9,702 nt of DNA from Aquifex sp. (GCA_015487405.1 WFPV01000056.1:1-9702), one strand, 5' to 3'. Numbered from the stretch's first letter, positions 1-7,337 are shown. Notes: generated by a model not told the origin, from the letters alone. A program made the numbers and translations.

Positions 1-86
1 AGTGTGAGGATTTCCAAGCTTTGTTTTAGAAGGAGGTTGAGCTTTACCTTAAGTGAGAGCTCTAAGCTCTGATTTAGTTGTGTCAT
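1..86 (-). CDS. rpoN: RNA polymerase sigma-54 factor, N-terminal fragment (cut by window edge)
   Basis: Reading the minus strand from ATG at 86-84 gives 28 codons before the window ends. The peptide begins MTQLNQSLELSLKVKL and continues into NLLLKQSLEIL. This spacing of Leu and Gln, with the K-Q-S-L-E-I-L ending, resembles region I of sigma-54, the segment that contacts core polymerase, the -12 promoter element and AAA+ activators. Sigma-54 commonly drives flagellar and nitrogen genes, so lying head to head with flgG fits. In-frame TAA codons lie just upstream of the ATG, so it is the first possible Met. A purine stretch AGGAAGG (complement of 88-94) sits only 2 nt before the ATG, which is tight for a ribosome binding site. 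Only 28 residues are visible, so the name rests on pattern alone; another Leu-rich protein is possible. Confidence 0.6.
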   Translation of the reverse strand, partial: MTQLNQSLELSLKVKLNLLLKQSLEILT

Positions 87-131
87 TTCCTTCCTATGGT
101 TTTATTATATCCCTTAAGGAGGGGCTTAAAT
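87..131. promoter_or_regulatory. Divergent rpoN/flgG intergenic region with candidate AT-rich -10
   Basis: This 45-bp gap is the only space between the two divergent starts, so any promoter for either gene must lie here or inside the opposite gene. An AT-rich run at 100-110 (ttttattatat) could serve as a -10 for flgG. The best -35-like match, TTGTGT at 78-83, lies inside the divergent reading frame and its spacing is imperfect (17-21 bp, depending on the -10 chosen). I see no TGGCAC-N5-TTGC sigma-54 site and no sigma-28 site. The promoter call is weak. Confidence 0.25.
116..124 (+). promoter_or_regulatory. Ribosome binding site of flgG
   Basis: AAGGAGGGG is a near-ideal Shine-Dalgarno sequence ending 7 nt before ATG 132. 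It decides the flgG start: an in-frame TTG at 78 would add 18 residues (beginning MCHFLPMVLLYP) that FlgG proteins do not have, and would place this site inside the gene. Confidence 0.85.
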
Positions 132-920
132 ATGTTCAGGGCTTTATGGACTTCCGCTTCAGGAATGACAGCTCAGCAAACAAATTTAGACGTTATCTCC
201 CACAACATGGCTAACGTTAACACGGTGGGCTACAAGAAGATGAGGGCAACCTTCCAGGACTTAGTTTATCAAACAGTTGAAGAGCCGGGAGCTCCTACAT
301 CTCAGACAACCAGAGCACCCTCGGGATTCCAGATAGGTCTTGGGGTTTATGTGGCGGATACCTACGGTATATTTACTCAAGGGAATTTAACTCAAACTGG
401 TAATCAGCTTGACATAGCTATTCAAGGAGATGGATTCTTCAAAGTAGTTCTCCCCGATGGAACGATAGCCTACACGAGGAACGGTCAGTTCAGGCTTGAT
501 GCGGAGGGAAGAATCGTTAACAGCGACGGCTATCCCTTAGACCCCGAGATTACGATTCCTCCTGACGCTATAAGTATTGGAATATCTGCAGATGGAACTG
601 TGACAGTGTTAAGGCAGGGTGCTACTGAGGTTGAGGAGGTGGGAAGAATAGAGCTCGCCAAGTTTATTAACCCCGCGGGTCTGAGGAGAATAGGAAATAA
701 CCTTTATATCCAGACGACCGCTTCCGGTGAGCCTATTATAGATAATCCTGGAAATCAGGGACTTGGGACACTTCTACAGGGATATTTAGAGAGTTCAAAC
801 GTTAATATCGTGGAAGAGATGGTTAATCTGATTATCGCTCAAAGGGCTTACGAGTTTAACACTAAGGGAATACAGGCGGCGGATGAAATGCTTTCTCAGG
901 CGGCTAACCTCCGCCGTTAG
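132..920 (+). CDS. flgG: Flagellar distal rod protein FlgG
   Basis: This encodes FlgG (262 aa, the usual length), which builds the distal rod of the flagellar drive shaft between the proximal rod and the hook. The N-terminus MFRALWTSASGMTAQQTNLD followed by ISHNMANVNTVGYKK is the classic rod/hook 'flagella basal body rod' motif. The FlgG-specific stretch YQTVEEPGAPTSQTTRAPSG (residues about 46-65), followed by QIGLGV, matches the insertion that distinguishes FlgG from hook protein FlgE and makes the rod stiff. The body contains GNQLDIAIQGDGFFKV. The C-terminus (ESSNVNIVEEMVNLIIAQRAYEFN then KGIQAADEML) is the coiled-coil partner of the N-terminal helix. It is exported by the flagellar type III system without a cleaved signal. 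It is first in an operon with flgA and surE. FlgF is less likely because of length and the specific stretch. Confidence 0.97.
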   Translation: MFRALWTSASGMTAQQTNLDVISHNMANVNTVGYKKMRATFQDLVYQTVEEPGAPTSQTTRAPSGFQIGLGVYVADTYGIFTQGNLTQTGNQLDIAIQGDGFFKVVLPDGTIAYTRNGQFRLDAEGRIVNSDGYPLDPEITIPPDAISIGISADGTVTVLRQGATEVEEVGRIELAKFINPAGLRRIGNNLYIQTTASGEPIIDNPGNQGLGTLLQGYLESSNVNIVEEMVNLIIAQRAYEFNTKGIQAADEMLSQAANLRR

Positions 921-1530
921 TTTTTTTCTTTTATTTTCTTTAGCCTTTTCTTTAGACATTTATAGGCTCGTAGGGAAAAAATTAAAGGAAACTTTTGGAG
1001 AAGAGGTAAAACTTGAAAGTCTTAGAGTTTTGGCTTCCCGGCTTCCTCAAAACTACGATAGAGTTGAGCTAAGAGTAGTAAGGGGAAATCCGAGGGGTTA
1101 TTTATACATCTACGAAGGTAATAAAGTTTTTAGCGTGGCTTTAAATCTCCTGTGGAAGTGCAAGGTTTACGTAGCGAAAAGGGATATATACCCGGGGGAG
1201 AGGCTTTCTGAAGAAAACACCGAAGGTATCTATAAATATCTAAAGAGATGTCCTAAAACACCCGAAGGGTCTCTAAAAAATTTTGTTGCAAGGAAGTTTA
1301 TTGAGGCGGGAACTCCTATAGAGCGGAAGCTCCTCAGGAAGGAGTTTTTAGTCAAGCGTGGAGAGAGAGTTAGAGTTTTTTACGAGAGTAAGAATATAAG
1401 GATTGAGTTTGAGAGCGTAGCTTACGATAACGGGTATTACGGGGATAGAGTTAGAGTGAGGTCTCCCTTTTCGGAGAAGCTGATAAGGGGAGTAGTTGTA
1501 GGAGAGGGGACTGTTAAAATACTTGATTGA
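883..1530 (+). CDS. flgA: Flagellar P-ring assembly chaperone FlgA
   Basis: FlgA (215 aa) is a periplasmic chaperone that helps FlgI assemble the P-ring around the rod. Residues 1-23 form a signal peptide: basic start MKCFLRR, hydrophobic SFFLLFSLAFS, likely cleavage after AFS. An SAF-type segment follows (VYVAKRDIYPGERLSEEN, residues 95-112, and FVARKFIEAGTPIERKLL, 134-151). The C-terminal beta domain has the family pattern VKRGERVRV, then FESVAYDNGYYGDRVRVRSP, then GVVVGEGTV. Cys93 and Cys123 bracket the SAF segment and could form the disulfide known in enterobacterial FlgA. The start at 883 lies 38 bp inside flgG in another frame. It is preferred because later starts would lose the basic part of the signal peptide. 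The overlap implies translational coupling to flgG, and surE follows after 3 nt. Confidence 0.9.
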   Translation: MKCFLRRLTSAVSFFLLFSLAFSLDIYRLVGKKLKETFGEEVKLESLRVLASRLPQNYDRVELRVVRGNPRGYLYIYEGNKVFSVALNLLWKCKVYVAKRDIYPGERLSEENTEGIYKYLKRCPKTPEGSLKNFVARKFIEAGTPIERKLLRKEFLVKRGERVRVFYESKNIRIEFESVAYDNGYYGDRVRVRSPFSEKLIRGVVVGEGTVKILD

Positions 1531-1533
1531 GAT

Positions 1534-2289
1534 ATGCCAACCTTTCTCCTCGTAAACGACGACGGTTATTTTTCTCCCGGAATAAACGCTTTGAGGGAGG
1601 CTTTGAAACCTCTCGGTAGGGTTGTGACAGTTGCTCCGGATAGGAATTTGAGCGGTGTGGGACACTCCCTTACTTTTACAGAGCCTCTCAGGATGAGGAA
1701 GATAGATACGGATTTCTACACCGTTATTGACGGGACACCTGCGGACTGTGTTCACTTGGGCTACCGGGTTATCTTGGAGGAGAAGAAGCCTGACCTTGTG
1801 CTCTCGGGGATAAACGAGGGTCCTAATCTGGGTGAGGACATCACCTACTCCGGGACGGTATCAGGTGCCATGGAGGGAAGGATTTTAGGAATTCCCTCTA
1901 TAGCTTTTTCAGCTTTCGGAAGGGAAAACATTATGTTTGAGGAGATTGCTAAGGTTTGCGTTGATATAGTAAAGATGGTTCTGGAGAAGGGGATGCCGGA
2001 GGATACTTATCTGAACGTGAACGTTCCGAACCTGCGGTATGAAGAAATTAGGGGAATGATGCTCACAAGACAGGGAAAGAGGGCTTACAAGGAAAGGGTC
2101 TTTAAGTATCTAGACCCATACGGTAAACCCTTTTACTGGATTGCGGCAGAAGAGTTCGGCTGGAAGGCGGAGGAGGGGACAGATTACTGGGCTGTCATGA
2201 ACGGTTACGTTTCCATAACTCCGCTTCAGCTGGATTTGACTAACTATAGAGCTTTTAAGGACCTTCGGTATTTAGAGGATTCCCCTTAG
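1534..2289 (+). CDS. surE: 5'/3'-nucleotidase (survival protein) SurE
   Basis: SurE (251 aa, typical length) is a metal-dependent phosphatase that hydrolyses nucleoside 5'- and 3'-monophosphates and, in some species, short polyphosphate. The N-terminus FLLVNDDGYFSPGI carries the metal ligands Asp9 and Asp10. Ser40 (DRNLSGVGHSLT) and Asn94 (LVLSGINEGPNLG) complete the divalent metal site. YSGTVSGAMEG at 105-115 is the conserved SurE signature near the active site. TPADCVHLG (68-76) is also typical. It follows flgA by 3 nt with only a weak purine stretch before the ATG, so it is probably translated by coupling within the flgG-flgA-surE operon. Nothing suggests a flagellar role; the shared transcript looks like genome compaction. 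Its last 18 bp overlap the 3' end of convergent queC. Confidence 0.97.
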   Translation: MPTFLLVNDDGYFSPGINALREALKPLGRVVTVAPDRNLSGVGHSLTFTEPLRMRKIDTDFYTVIDGTPADCVHLGYRVILEEKKPDLVLSGINEGPNLGEDITYSGTVSGAMEGRILGIPSIAFSAFGRENIMFEEIAKVCVDIVKMVLEKGMPEDTYLNVNVPNLRYEEIRGMMLTRQGKRAYKERVFKYLDPYGKPFYWIAAEEFGWKAEEGTDYWAVMNGYVSITPLQLDLTNYRAFKDLRYLEDSP

Positions 2290-2925
2290 AGCCTCCTCGC
2301 GCTGTCTACAGGTGGGACACTCCCCGCAGGGTGGTTCTGTTCCCTCGTAACAGGAGTAGGTCTTTTCGTAGGGAACTCCGAGCTCCTTTCCGAGCAGAGC
2401 TATTTCTCTCTTTGTCTTCCCTAAGAAGGGTGCGAAGATGTGAATCCTGTTTTTGGTTTTTGCAACGTAGGTTGAGCCTGCGTTTATGGCGGCTTCCGCG
2501 GCGGTAATGAACTCCGGTCTGCAGTCCGGATAGGGCGTATCAAGGGCGTGAACTCCTATACCTATGTGGTCTATCTCAAGGTTATCCGCAAAGGCTGCCG
2601 CTATGGAGAGGAAAGTTAAATTCCTCATGGGAACGGTGGTTATGGGGGGCTCGTTTTCTGGATACTCTTCCCTCGGAACTTCCACGCTTTCGTCTATAAG
2701 GGCTGAGCCTTTAAGGCTTCTGTAGAAGGGAACTTGAACGATAAAGTGCTCTTTTACTCCTGCGATTTTTGCGAGCTCTTTTGCATATTTCAGCTCCACC
2801 TTATGTCTCTGTCCATAGTCAAAGGAAATGGCGTAAACCTCGTTAAACTCTTTTTTAGCGAGCCAGAGGAGAGTGGCGCTGTCCATTCCTCCCGATAGAA
2901 GGACTAAGATTTTCTTCTTTTCCAT
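2272..2925 (-). CDS. queC: 7-cyano-7-deazaguanine synthase QueC
   Basis: QueC (217 aa) converts 7-carboxy-7-deazaguanine to preQ0 using ATP and ammonia, a step in queuosine tRNA modification. An ATP-pyrophosphatase P-loop, LLSGGMDSATLL, lies at residues 9-20. FDYGQRHKVEL (35-45), TTVPMRNLTFLS (96-107) and YPDCRPEF (132-139) are QueC signatures. The C-terminal zinc site is complete: Cys192, Cys200, Cys203 and Cys206 in the CYEGTEPPCGECPTC segment. The ATG at 2925-2923 places the P-loop at the usual distance from the N-terminus; no Shine-Dalgarno site is evident (preceding bases AATTTCTT). No other queuosine genes are visible in the window. It diverges from nnr across a 33-bp gap and its 3' end overlaps surE by 18 bp. 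Confidence 0.96.
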   Translation of the reverse strand: MEKKKILVLLSGGMDSATLLWLAKKEFNEVYAISFDYGQRHKVELKYAKELAKIAGVKEHFIVQVPFYRSLKGSALIDESVEVPREEYPENEPPITTVPMRNLTFLSIAAAFADNLEIDHIGIGVHALDTPYPDCRPEFITAAEAAINAGSTYVAKTKNRIHIFAPFLGKTKREIALLGKELGVPYEKTYSCYEGTEPPCGECPTCRQREEALRGIL

Positions 2926-2958
2926 AAGAAATTAATTTAAGGCGTAGAGTATATAGAT
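2926..2958. promoter_or_regulatory. Divergent queC/nnr gap with candidate queC -10
   Basis: This 33-bp gap separates two divergent start codons. On the minus strand TATACT (complement of about 2947-2952) matches five of six bases of a -10 element and would give queC a leader of roughly 15-20 nt. No good -35 is visible upstream of it. For nnr, TATATA at 2950-2955 is too close to the ATG to be its -10, so its promoter probably lies within queC. Neither gene has a convincing Shine-Dalgarno site here. Confidence 0.3.
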
Positions 2959-4503
2959 ATGAAAGTGTTAAAAGCTTCCGAAATGGCTGAATTTGACAGA
3001 ATAACTATCGAAGAGCTCGGTATACCCTCATTGGTTCTTATGGAAAACGCGGCAAGGGGGGTATTCGAGGTAGTATTAAGAGAATTCCCGAGAGCTAAAA
3101 AGATTCTTGTAGTTGCCGGTAAGGGAAACAACGGAGGGGACGGCATAGCGGTAGCACGCCTGCTGCACTTAAACGGTAAGAAGGTTGATATATTCTTAGC
3201 CCTTGGAGAGATAAAAGGTGATGCTTCCAAACAATTGGAAATAGCCAAGAATCTCGGGATAAATCTCTTAGAGGAAAAACCTGATTTTAGAAGTTACGAG
3301 CTTACCCTTGATGCTGTATTCGGAACGGGTTTCACCCCTCCTGTCCACGGGAAGGTAGAGAAGATTATTGAAGAAATAAACAACAGCGGTGTTCCTGTGG
3401 TGTCCGTGGATATCCCGTCAGGACTTTCGGCGGATACGGGAGAGGTTTTTGAGCCTTCGGTGAGGGCTGATGTTACAGTCACTTTTCAATTCCCGAAGCT
3501 ATGTCACGTCCTATTTCCTGCTTCCGAGAGGTGCGGAAAGGTTTACGTTGCGGATATCTCCATACCGCGGGGTCTTGCGAAAGAGATAAAGAGAGAAGTC
3601 TTACTTCCCGATAGTCTAAAGCTCTATAGGAGAAGCAGAACCACCTATAAGACGAGGGAAGGGCATCTACTAATCGTAGGTGGAAGCGTAGGAAAAACGG
3701 GCGCAGTTGTGATGAGTGCGAAAGCCGCAACCCGTGCGGGTGCCGGTCTCGTAAGCGTGGGTGTACCCAAAGAACTAAACCCTGTAGTGGAGAGCCTTAT
3801 CGTTGAAGAAATGAGTATACCCCTTCCTGGCGTGGAGCGTTTATCCTACTTTGCTGTAAAGGAGATTCTCGAACTCCAGGAAAGACACGACGTTCTTGTC
3901 CTGGGTATGGGAATGGATAGATACGAAGAGGGTCAGGACATAGTTTTAAAACTTTTGGAAAAGTGGGAAAAACCCTTGCTCCTGGATGCGGACGGTATTA
4001 ATAATCTTGCAGACTACGGAGATTATTCTGCTTTGAAAAATAGAAATATACCTGCGGTGCTTACTCCCCACGTAGGGGAGTTCTCGAGACTCACAAAAAG
4101 GGATACCAAGTTTATAACGGAGAATCAGGCTGATGTGGCTGTAGAGTTTGCAAGAGAAAATAACTGTTACGTAGTCTTGAAAGGAGCAAGAACCGTAATA
4201 GCCACGCCTGAAGGAAAGGCTTTCATCTCCTTGAGAGGAACCCCCGCTATGGCGAAGGGAGGAGTTGGGGACGTTCTTGCGGGTGTGTTGGGTGCTTTGA
4301 TGGGGAAGATGGAAATTGAAGAGGCTCTAAAGCTCGGTGTTTTCCTCCACGGGCTTGCGGGAGAAATAGCGGAAGAACGAACTCACACAGAAAGCCTGAA
4401 AGCCCTTGATATAGTAGAAACTTTACCCGAAGCCTACAGGAGGTTAGAAGTACTTAGAGAGGAATTCCTTAATTCTCCTCACACCCTCTTTGAGCTCGTC
4501 TAA
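2959..4503 (+). CDS. nnr: Bifunctional NAD(P)HX epimerase / ADP-dependent NAD(P)HX dehydratase
   Basis: This 514-aa fusion repairs hydrated NADH and NADPH, damage favoured by heat. The N-terminal YjeF_N epimerase domain (about 1-215) interconverts R- and S-NAD(P)HX. It shows MENAARG at 28-34, the nucleotide-binding loop VVAGKGNNGGDG at 51-62, LDAVFGTGF at 117-125 and VDIPSGLSADTGE at 150-162. The C-terminal ribokinase-fold dehydratase (about 225-500) removes water from the S form using ADP. It shows HLLIVGGSVGKTGAVVMSA (236-254), LLLDADGIN (340-348), LTPHVGEFSRL (368-378), VLKGARTVI (406-414) and the anion-hole and catalytic motif AMAKGGVGDVLAGVLGA (430-446). Both halves are full length. The start at 2959 leaves the expected short N-terminal helix before the Met-Glu-Asn motif. 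The last 60 bp overlap the 3' end of the convergent aminotransferase gene. Confidence 0.95.
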   Translation: MKVLKASEMAEFDRITIEELGIPSLVLMENAARGVFEVVLREFPRAKKILVVAGKGNNGGDGIAVARLLHLNGKKVDIFLALGEIKGDASKQLEIAKNLGINLLEEKPDFRSYELTLDAVFGTGFTPPVHGKVEKIIEEINNSGVPVVSVDIPSGLSADTGEVFEPSVRADVTVTFQFPKLCHVLFPASERCGKVYVADISIPRGLAKEIKREVLLPDSLKLYRRSRTTYKTREGHLLIVGGSVGKTGAVVMSAKAATRAGAGLVSVGVPKELNPVVESLIVEEMSIPLPGVERLSYFAVKEILELQERHDVLVLGMGMDRYEEGQDIVLKLLEKWEKPLLLDADGINNLADYGDYSALKNRNIPAVLTPHVGEFSRLTKRDTKFITENQADVAVEFARENNCYVVLKGARTVIATPEGKAFISLRGTPAMAKGGVGDVLAGVLGALMGKMEIEEALKLGVFLHGLAGEIAEERTHTESLKALDIVETLPEAYRRLEVLREEFLNSPHTLFELV

Positions 4504-5568
4504 GTTTCTTGTGTAGGCAAAGCGAATGTATTCGTTGGTTTTATTTTTTCCAAAGTCTATTCCTGGAGTGGTGGCTACCCTCGCCTCCTTTAAAAGTCTT
4601 TTTGCAAATTCGTAGGAATCTTTAGAGTACTTACCTGTATTCGCCCAAAGGTAGAAGGCACCCTGAGGTTTAGCATCTATCTCAAATAGCTCCTTTAGTT
4701 CCGTGTATAAGAAGTCTCGCCTTTCTTTGAAGGTTAGTCTTACCTTTTCTAAATACTCGTAATCGAAAGCTTCTAACGCCGCGTACTGGCTAAGCGTCGG
4801 GGCTGATATAAATACATTCTGTATAACGATTTCCGCTTTTCTTACGAGCTCCTCCGGAACAATCATCCAGCCTATCCTGAATCCGGGCATACAGAAATAC
4901 TTAGAAAATCCATTTATAACAATGGCTTTATCGGAAAACTCTAAAGCGGTGTGCTCCTTTCCTTCGTACACAAGTCCGTGGTAAATCTCGTCGGATATGA
5001 AGTATACGCCTCTTTCTTCACAAAACTGGGCAAGTTCCTGTAGGGTTTCGGGAGAATACAAACTGCCCGTCGGGTTCTGGGGTGAGGAGACGTGAATAGC
5101 TTTAAAACTTTTCAATTCTTTTAATGCTTCAACCCTCAGTTCGTAATTGGTGTTCTTATCAACGTCTACAAATACTGGTTCAACATCAAGAAGGTGGGCA
5201 AAGTTTTTATAGCAGGGGTAGGAAGGGTCAGGGAGAGCTATTTTATCTCCGGCATTGAGGGTTATGGCGTAAGCTACAAGGAAAGCTCCGGACGTTCCCG
5301 TAGTTACTATGACCCTTTCGGGTGAAACCTCGACTCCGTATTTTTTTAAATAAAAGTCTGCTATTTTTTCTCTGAGCTCGGGAAGACCTAAAGCAGGTGT
5401 GTAGAAAAACTTCTTTTCCTTCACTGCTTTTTCCAAAGCTTCTAAAACCCGCGGTGAGGGTTCACGGTCGGGTTCGCCTATCTCCATATGGATTACGTCT
5501 TTTAGTTTCTGAGCTTCTGCGAGGATATCCATTACGATGAAGGGAGAAAGCTTATCTATCCTGTCCAT
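4444..5568 (-). CDS. Class I PLP-dependent aminotransferase (aspartate aminotransferase-like)
   Basis: This is a 374-aa fold-type I aminotransferase that would move an amino group between an amino acid and a 2-oxo acid using pyridoxal phosphate. The Schiff-base lysine is Lys223 in NGFSKYFCMPGFRIGW; Arg231 in the same motif binds the cofactor phosphate. HVSSPQNPTGSLY (159-171) holds the ring-contacting Asn165. SDEIYHGLVY (192-201) holds Asp193, which pairs with the pyridine nitrogen, and Tyr196. Arg349 in EYIRFAYT is the expected substrate alpha-carboxylate ligand. MEIGEPD at 28-34 is the usual N-terminal substrate loop. It belongs to the thermophile-type (I-gamma) aspartate aminotransferase group by these motifs, but related enzymes use aromatic, alanine or other substrates, so the specificity and the symbol aspC stay open. 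It is last in an operon after nfeD and a DUF523 gene, 9 nt downstream of the latter. Confidence 0.92.
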   Translation of the reverse strand: MDRIDKLSPFIVMDILAEAQKLKDVIHMEIGEPDREPSPRVLEALEKAVKEKKFFYTPALGLPELREKIADFYLKKYGVEVSPERVIVTTGTSGAFLVAYAITLNAGDKIALPDPSYPCYKNFAHLLDVEPVFVDVDKNTNYELRVEALKELKSFKAIHVSSPQNPTGSLYSPETLQELAQFCEERGVYFISDEIYHGLVYEGKEHTALEFSDKAIVINGFSKYFCMPGFRIGWMIVPEELVRKAEIVIQNVFISAPTLSQYAALEAFDYEYLEKVRLTFKERRDFLYTELKELFEIDAKPQGAFYLWANTGKYSKDSYEFAKRLLKEARVATTPGIDFGKNKTNEYIRFAYTRNLDELKEGVRRIKEFLSKYF

Positions 5569-5577
5569 AAGAAAATT

Positions 5578-6057
5578 TTAACTTTTGGTTTTAAATACCT
5601 GCGGTAGCAGGTCTATATCTTTCTCAGAAATTATAGGAATATTGGGAAACTTTTTTCTCAGCTCTTTTGCGAAAATTCCCCAAGCTTTCCCGATTGACTC
5701 TTCACACTCTACACATCTGTAAACCTTTGCATCACCCAAACCGCAACTGGGGGATTTGGATTTTAATACAGCTCCGTGGATTTCTCCTACTTTTTCTAAA
5801 AACTCCCGGGATTTTTCTTCCAATAGTTGGGTTATGTCTTCCTTTGTATCTTCTTTTAAAAGTTTTAGTGTACCTTTGTCGGGCACGAACTTAAGTCTTG
5901 GTCTTGGAACGGGCAATCCAAGAAGTTCTACCTCGGGACACACTGTTACGATTTCAAAATCTTTTAGGAGAGTGCGCAGTTCGGGAATCCTAACATCCCT
6001 CGCGTCGTACCGGAAAGGATGTTCTAAAAGACACTTACTTACCAGAATTCTTTTCAT
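5578..6057 (-). CDS. DUF523 (TudS-like) protein, probable Fe-S thiouracil desulfurase family
   Basis: This is a 159-aa DUF523 protein. The family motifs are present in order: KCLLEHPFRYDAR (8-20), VTVCPEVELLGLPVPRP (37-53) and LKSKSPSCGLGDAKVY (98-113). Characterised members (TudS) carry a [4Fe-4S] cluster held by three cysteines and remove sulfur from 2-thiouracil; Cys9, Cys40 and Cys105 are the matching positions here. Cys115 and Cys118 form an additional CxxC after the third motif, which I cannot assign. The usual glycine after the first motif (CLLG) is Glu12. Its ATG overlaps the nfeD stop in an ATGA arrangement, with no Shine-Dalgarno site, so translation is probably coupled. The aminotransferase gene follows after 9 nt. 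Membership of DUF523 is firm; desulfurase activity on free thiouracil or on tRNA-derived thiouridine is inference. Confidence 0.88.
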   Translation of the reverse strand: MKRILVSKCLLEHPFRYDARDVRIPELRTLLKDFEIVTVCPEVELLGLPVPRPRLKFVPDKGTLKLLKEDTKEDITQLLEEKSREFLEKVGEIHGAVLKSKSPSCGLGDAKVYRCVECEESIGKAWGIFAKELRKKFPNIPIISEKDIDLLPQVFKTKS

Positions 6058-7337
6058 ACTTTTTTAACTATTAGGGTAAGACCTTTTAAGGCTATAACCT
6101 TTACTCTGTCACCCTTTTTTATATCCTCCTCGCTTTCCGCATTCCAGATTTCACCGTGGATAAAAACTTTTCCTTCTCCGTTCTTGAAGTCCGTTATTGC
6201 TTCTCCTTCTTCTCCCACCATTCCTTCCGCACCGGTAAGCTTTTTTCTTCTTTGAGCTTTCATTCCGAGATAACCAACCGCGAGGAAAAAGGCTGCACTG
6301 AATACAGATACCGAGAGAATAAGTTCTTTGGGAAGTTCCCCGTACGGAGAACCTTCCTCTATGAGCATAAGTGAACCCAAAATTAGCGAGATTGTTCCTC
6401 CTACCGCAAAGGCTCCGAAGGTGGGAGTTAGTAGCTCCAGGATGAATAGTAATACTCCGAGAATTATCAAAAGAAGTCCCAACCAGTTTATAGATATGAC
6501 ACTGAGCCCGTAAAGCCCTAAAAGTAGGGATATTGCACCTACAATACCGGGAATTACAGCTCCAGGGTTGTACAGCTCGAAGAAAATCCCATAAAACCCT
6601 ATCATAAGAAGCAGATAAGCGACTGTAGGATTAGTAATTATTTTTAGGAACTCTTCCCTCACCGAAGGTTCTATAAAAGTTAGTTTTTCACCTTTTGTTT
6701 TAATTTCATAAACTGTTCCTAATTTCTTGACTTTTCTTCCGTGAATTTTTGTGAGCAAGTCATTAAGGTCAGAAGCTATCAGATCTATTACTTTGTATCT
6801 TAGCGCCTCATCCGCACTTAAAGAAAGGCTTTCTTTTACCATTTTTTCTGCAATTTTTACATTTCTTCCTTTTTCTTTAGCTATGGCACGAACCAGAGCA
6901 AGCATATCTTGAAGAGCTTTTTCCATCATTATGTCTTTTCCTTTTTCTTTTCCATTTTTGTTCCTTTGTTGTCCTCCCGGAGTTGCGAGAACAGGGTGAG
7001 CCGCGCCTATGTTTGTTCCGGGAGCCATCGCCGCAATATCAGCCGCAAGTGTTATTATCGCTCCGGCGGAGGCTGCTCTTCCTCCCGGTGGATAGACGTA
7101 TACAACTACGGGAAAAGGAGCGGTTTCAAAACTTTGAATAATTTTTCTCATACTCTCCACAAGGCCACCGGGGGTGTTAAGCATAAGAATGAATAGCCTT
7201 CCATTTTCTGCCTGAGCTTTCTTTATGGCGCGCTCCACGTAATCTGCCGCTACAGGAGTGATAGCTCCCTCCCACCTTGCTATAAACACGGTGGGAAAAG
7301 CCAAATTTATTACTAAAAAGAGTAAAAGTAGAACCAT
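6054..7337 (-). CDS. nfeD: Membrane-bound NfeD / ClpP-fold serine protease
   Basis: This is a 427-aa long-form NfeD (PH1510 type): secreted protease domain, membrane anchor and cytosol-exposed or membrane-associated OB domain. Residues 1-16 are a hydrophobic signal segment without basic residues. Residues 17-200 form a ClpP-like domain: ILMLNTPGGLVESM (50-63), the nucleophile Ser90 in GGRAASAGAII, and the probable general base Lys140 in MMEKALQDM. Hydrophobic segments at about 239-257, 262-281, 284-304, 308-326 and 339-357 give five possible helices. Residues 366-427 match the NfeD OB domain (GAEGMVGEEGEA, then KVFIHGEIWNA, then GDRVKV). Archaeal PH1510 cleaves the C-terminal region of the stomatin encoded beside it; no stomatin gene is in this window. 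The ATG at 7337 is the only start before an in-frame TAA upstream. No clear ribosome site is seen. It heads the operon with the DUF523 and aminotransferase genes. Confidence 0.93.
   Translation of the reverse strand: MVLLLLFLVINLAFPTVFIARWEGAITPVAADYVERAIKKAQAENGRLFILMLNTPGGLVESMRKIIQSFETAPFPVVVYVYPPGGRAASAGAIITLAADIAAMAPGTNIGAAHPVLATPGGQQRNKNGKEKGKDIMMEKALQDMLALVRAIAKEKGRNVKIAEKMVKESLSLSADEALRYKVIDLIASDLNDLLTKIHGRKVKKLGTVYEIKTKGEKLTFIEPSVREEFLKIITNPTVAYLLLMIGFYGIFFELYNPGAVIPGIVGAISLLLGLYGLSVISINWLGLLLIILGVLLFILELLTPTFGAFAVGGTISLILGSLMLIEEGSPYGELPKELILSVSVFSAAFFLAVGYLGMKAQRRKKLTGAEGMVGEEGEAITDFKNGEGKVFIHGEIWNAESEEDIKKGDRVKVIALKGLTLIVKKV

Noticed and set aside
78..131. TTG start extending flgG by 18 residues
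   Set aside because: The strong ribosome site at 116-124 precedes ATG 132, and the protein from 132 starts with the exact conserved FlgG N-terminus and has the family length.
1348..1755. Minus-strand open frame of 135 codons over flgA/surE
   Set aside because: It lies antisense to two well-supported genes, has low-complexity composition and no recognisable motif.
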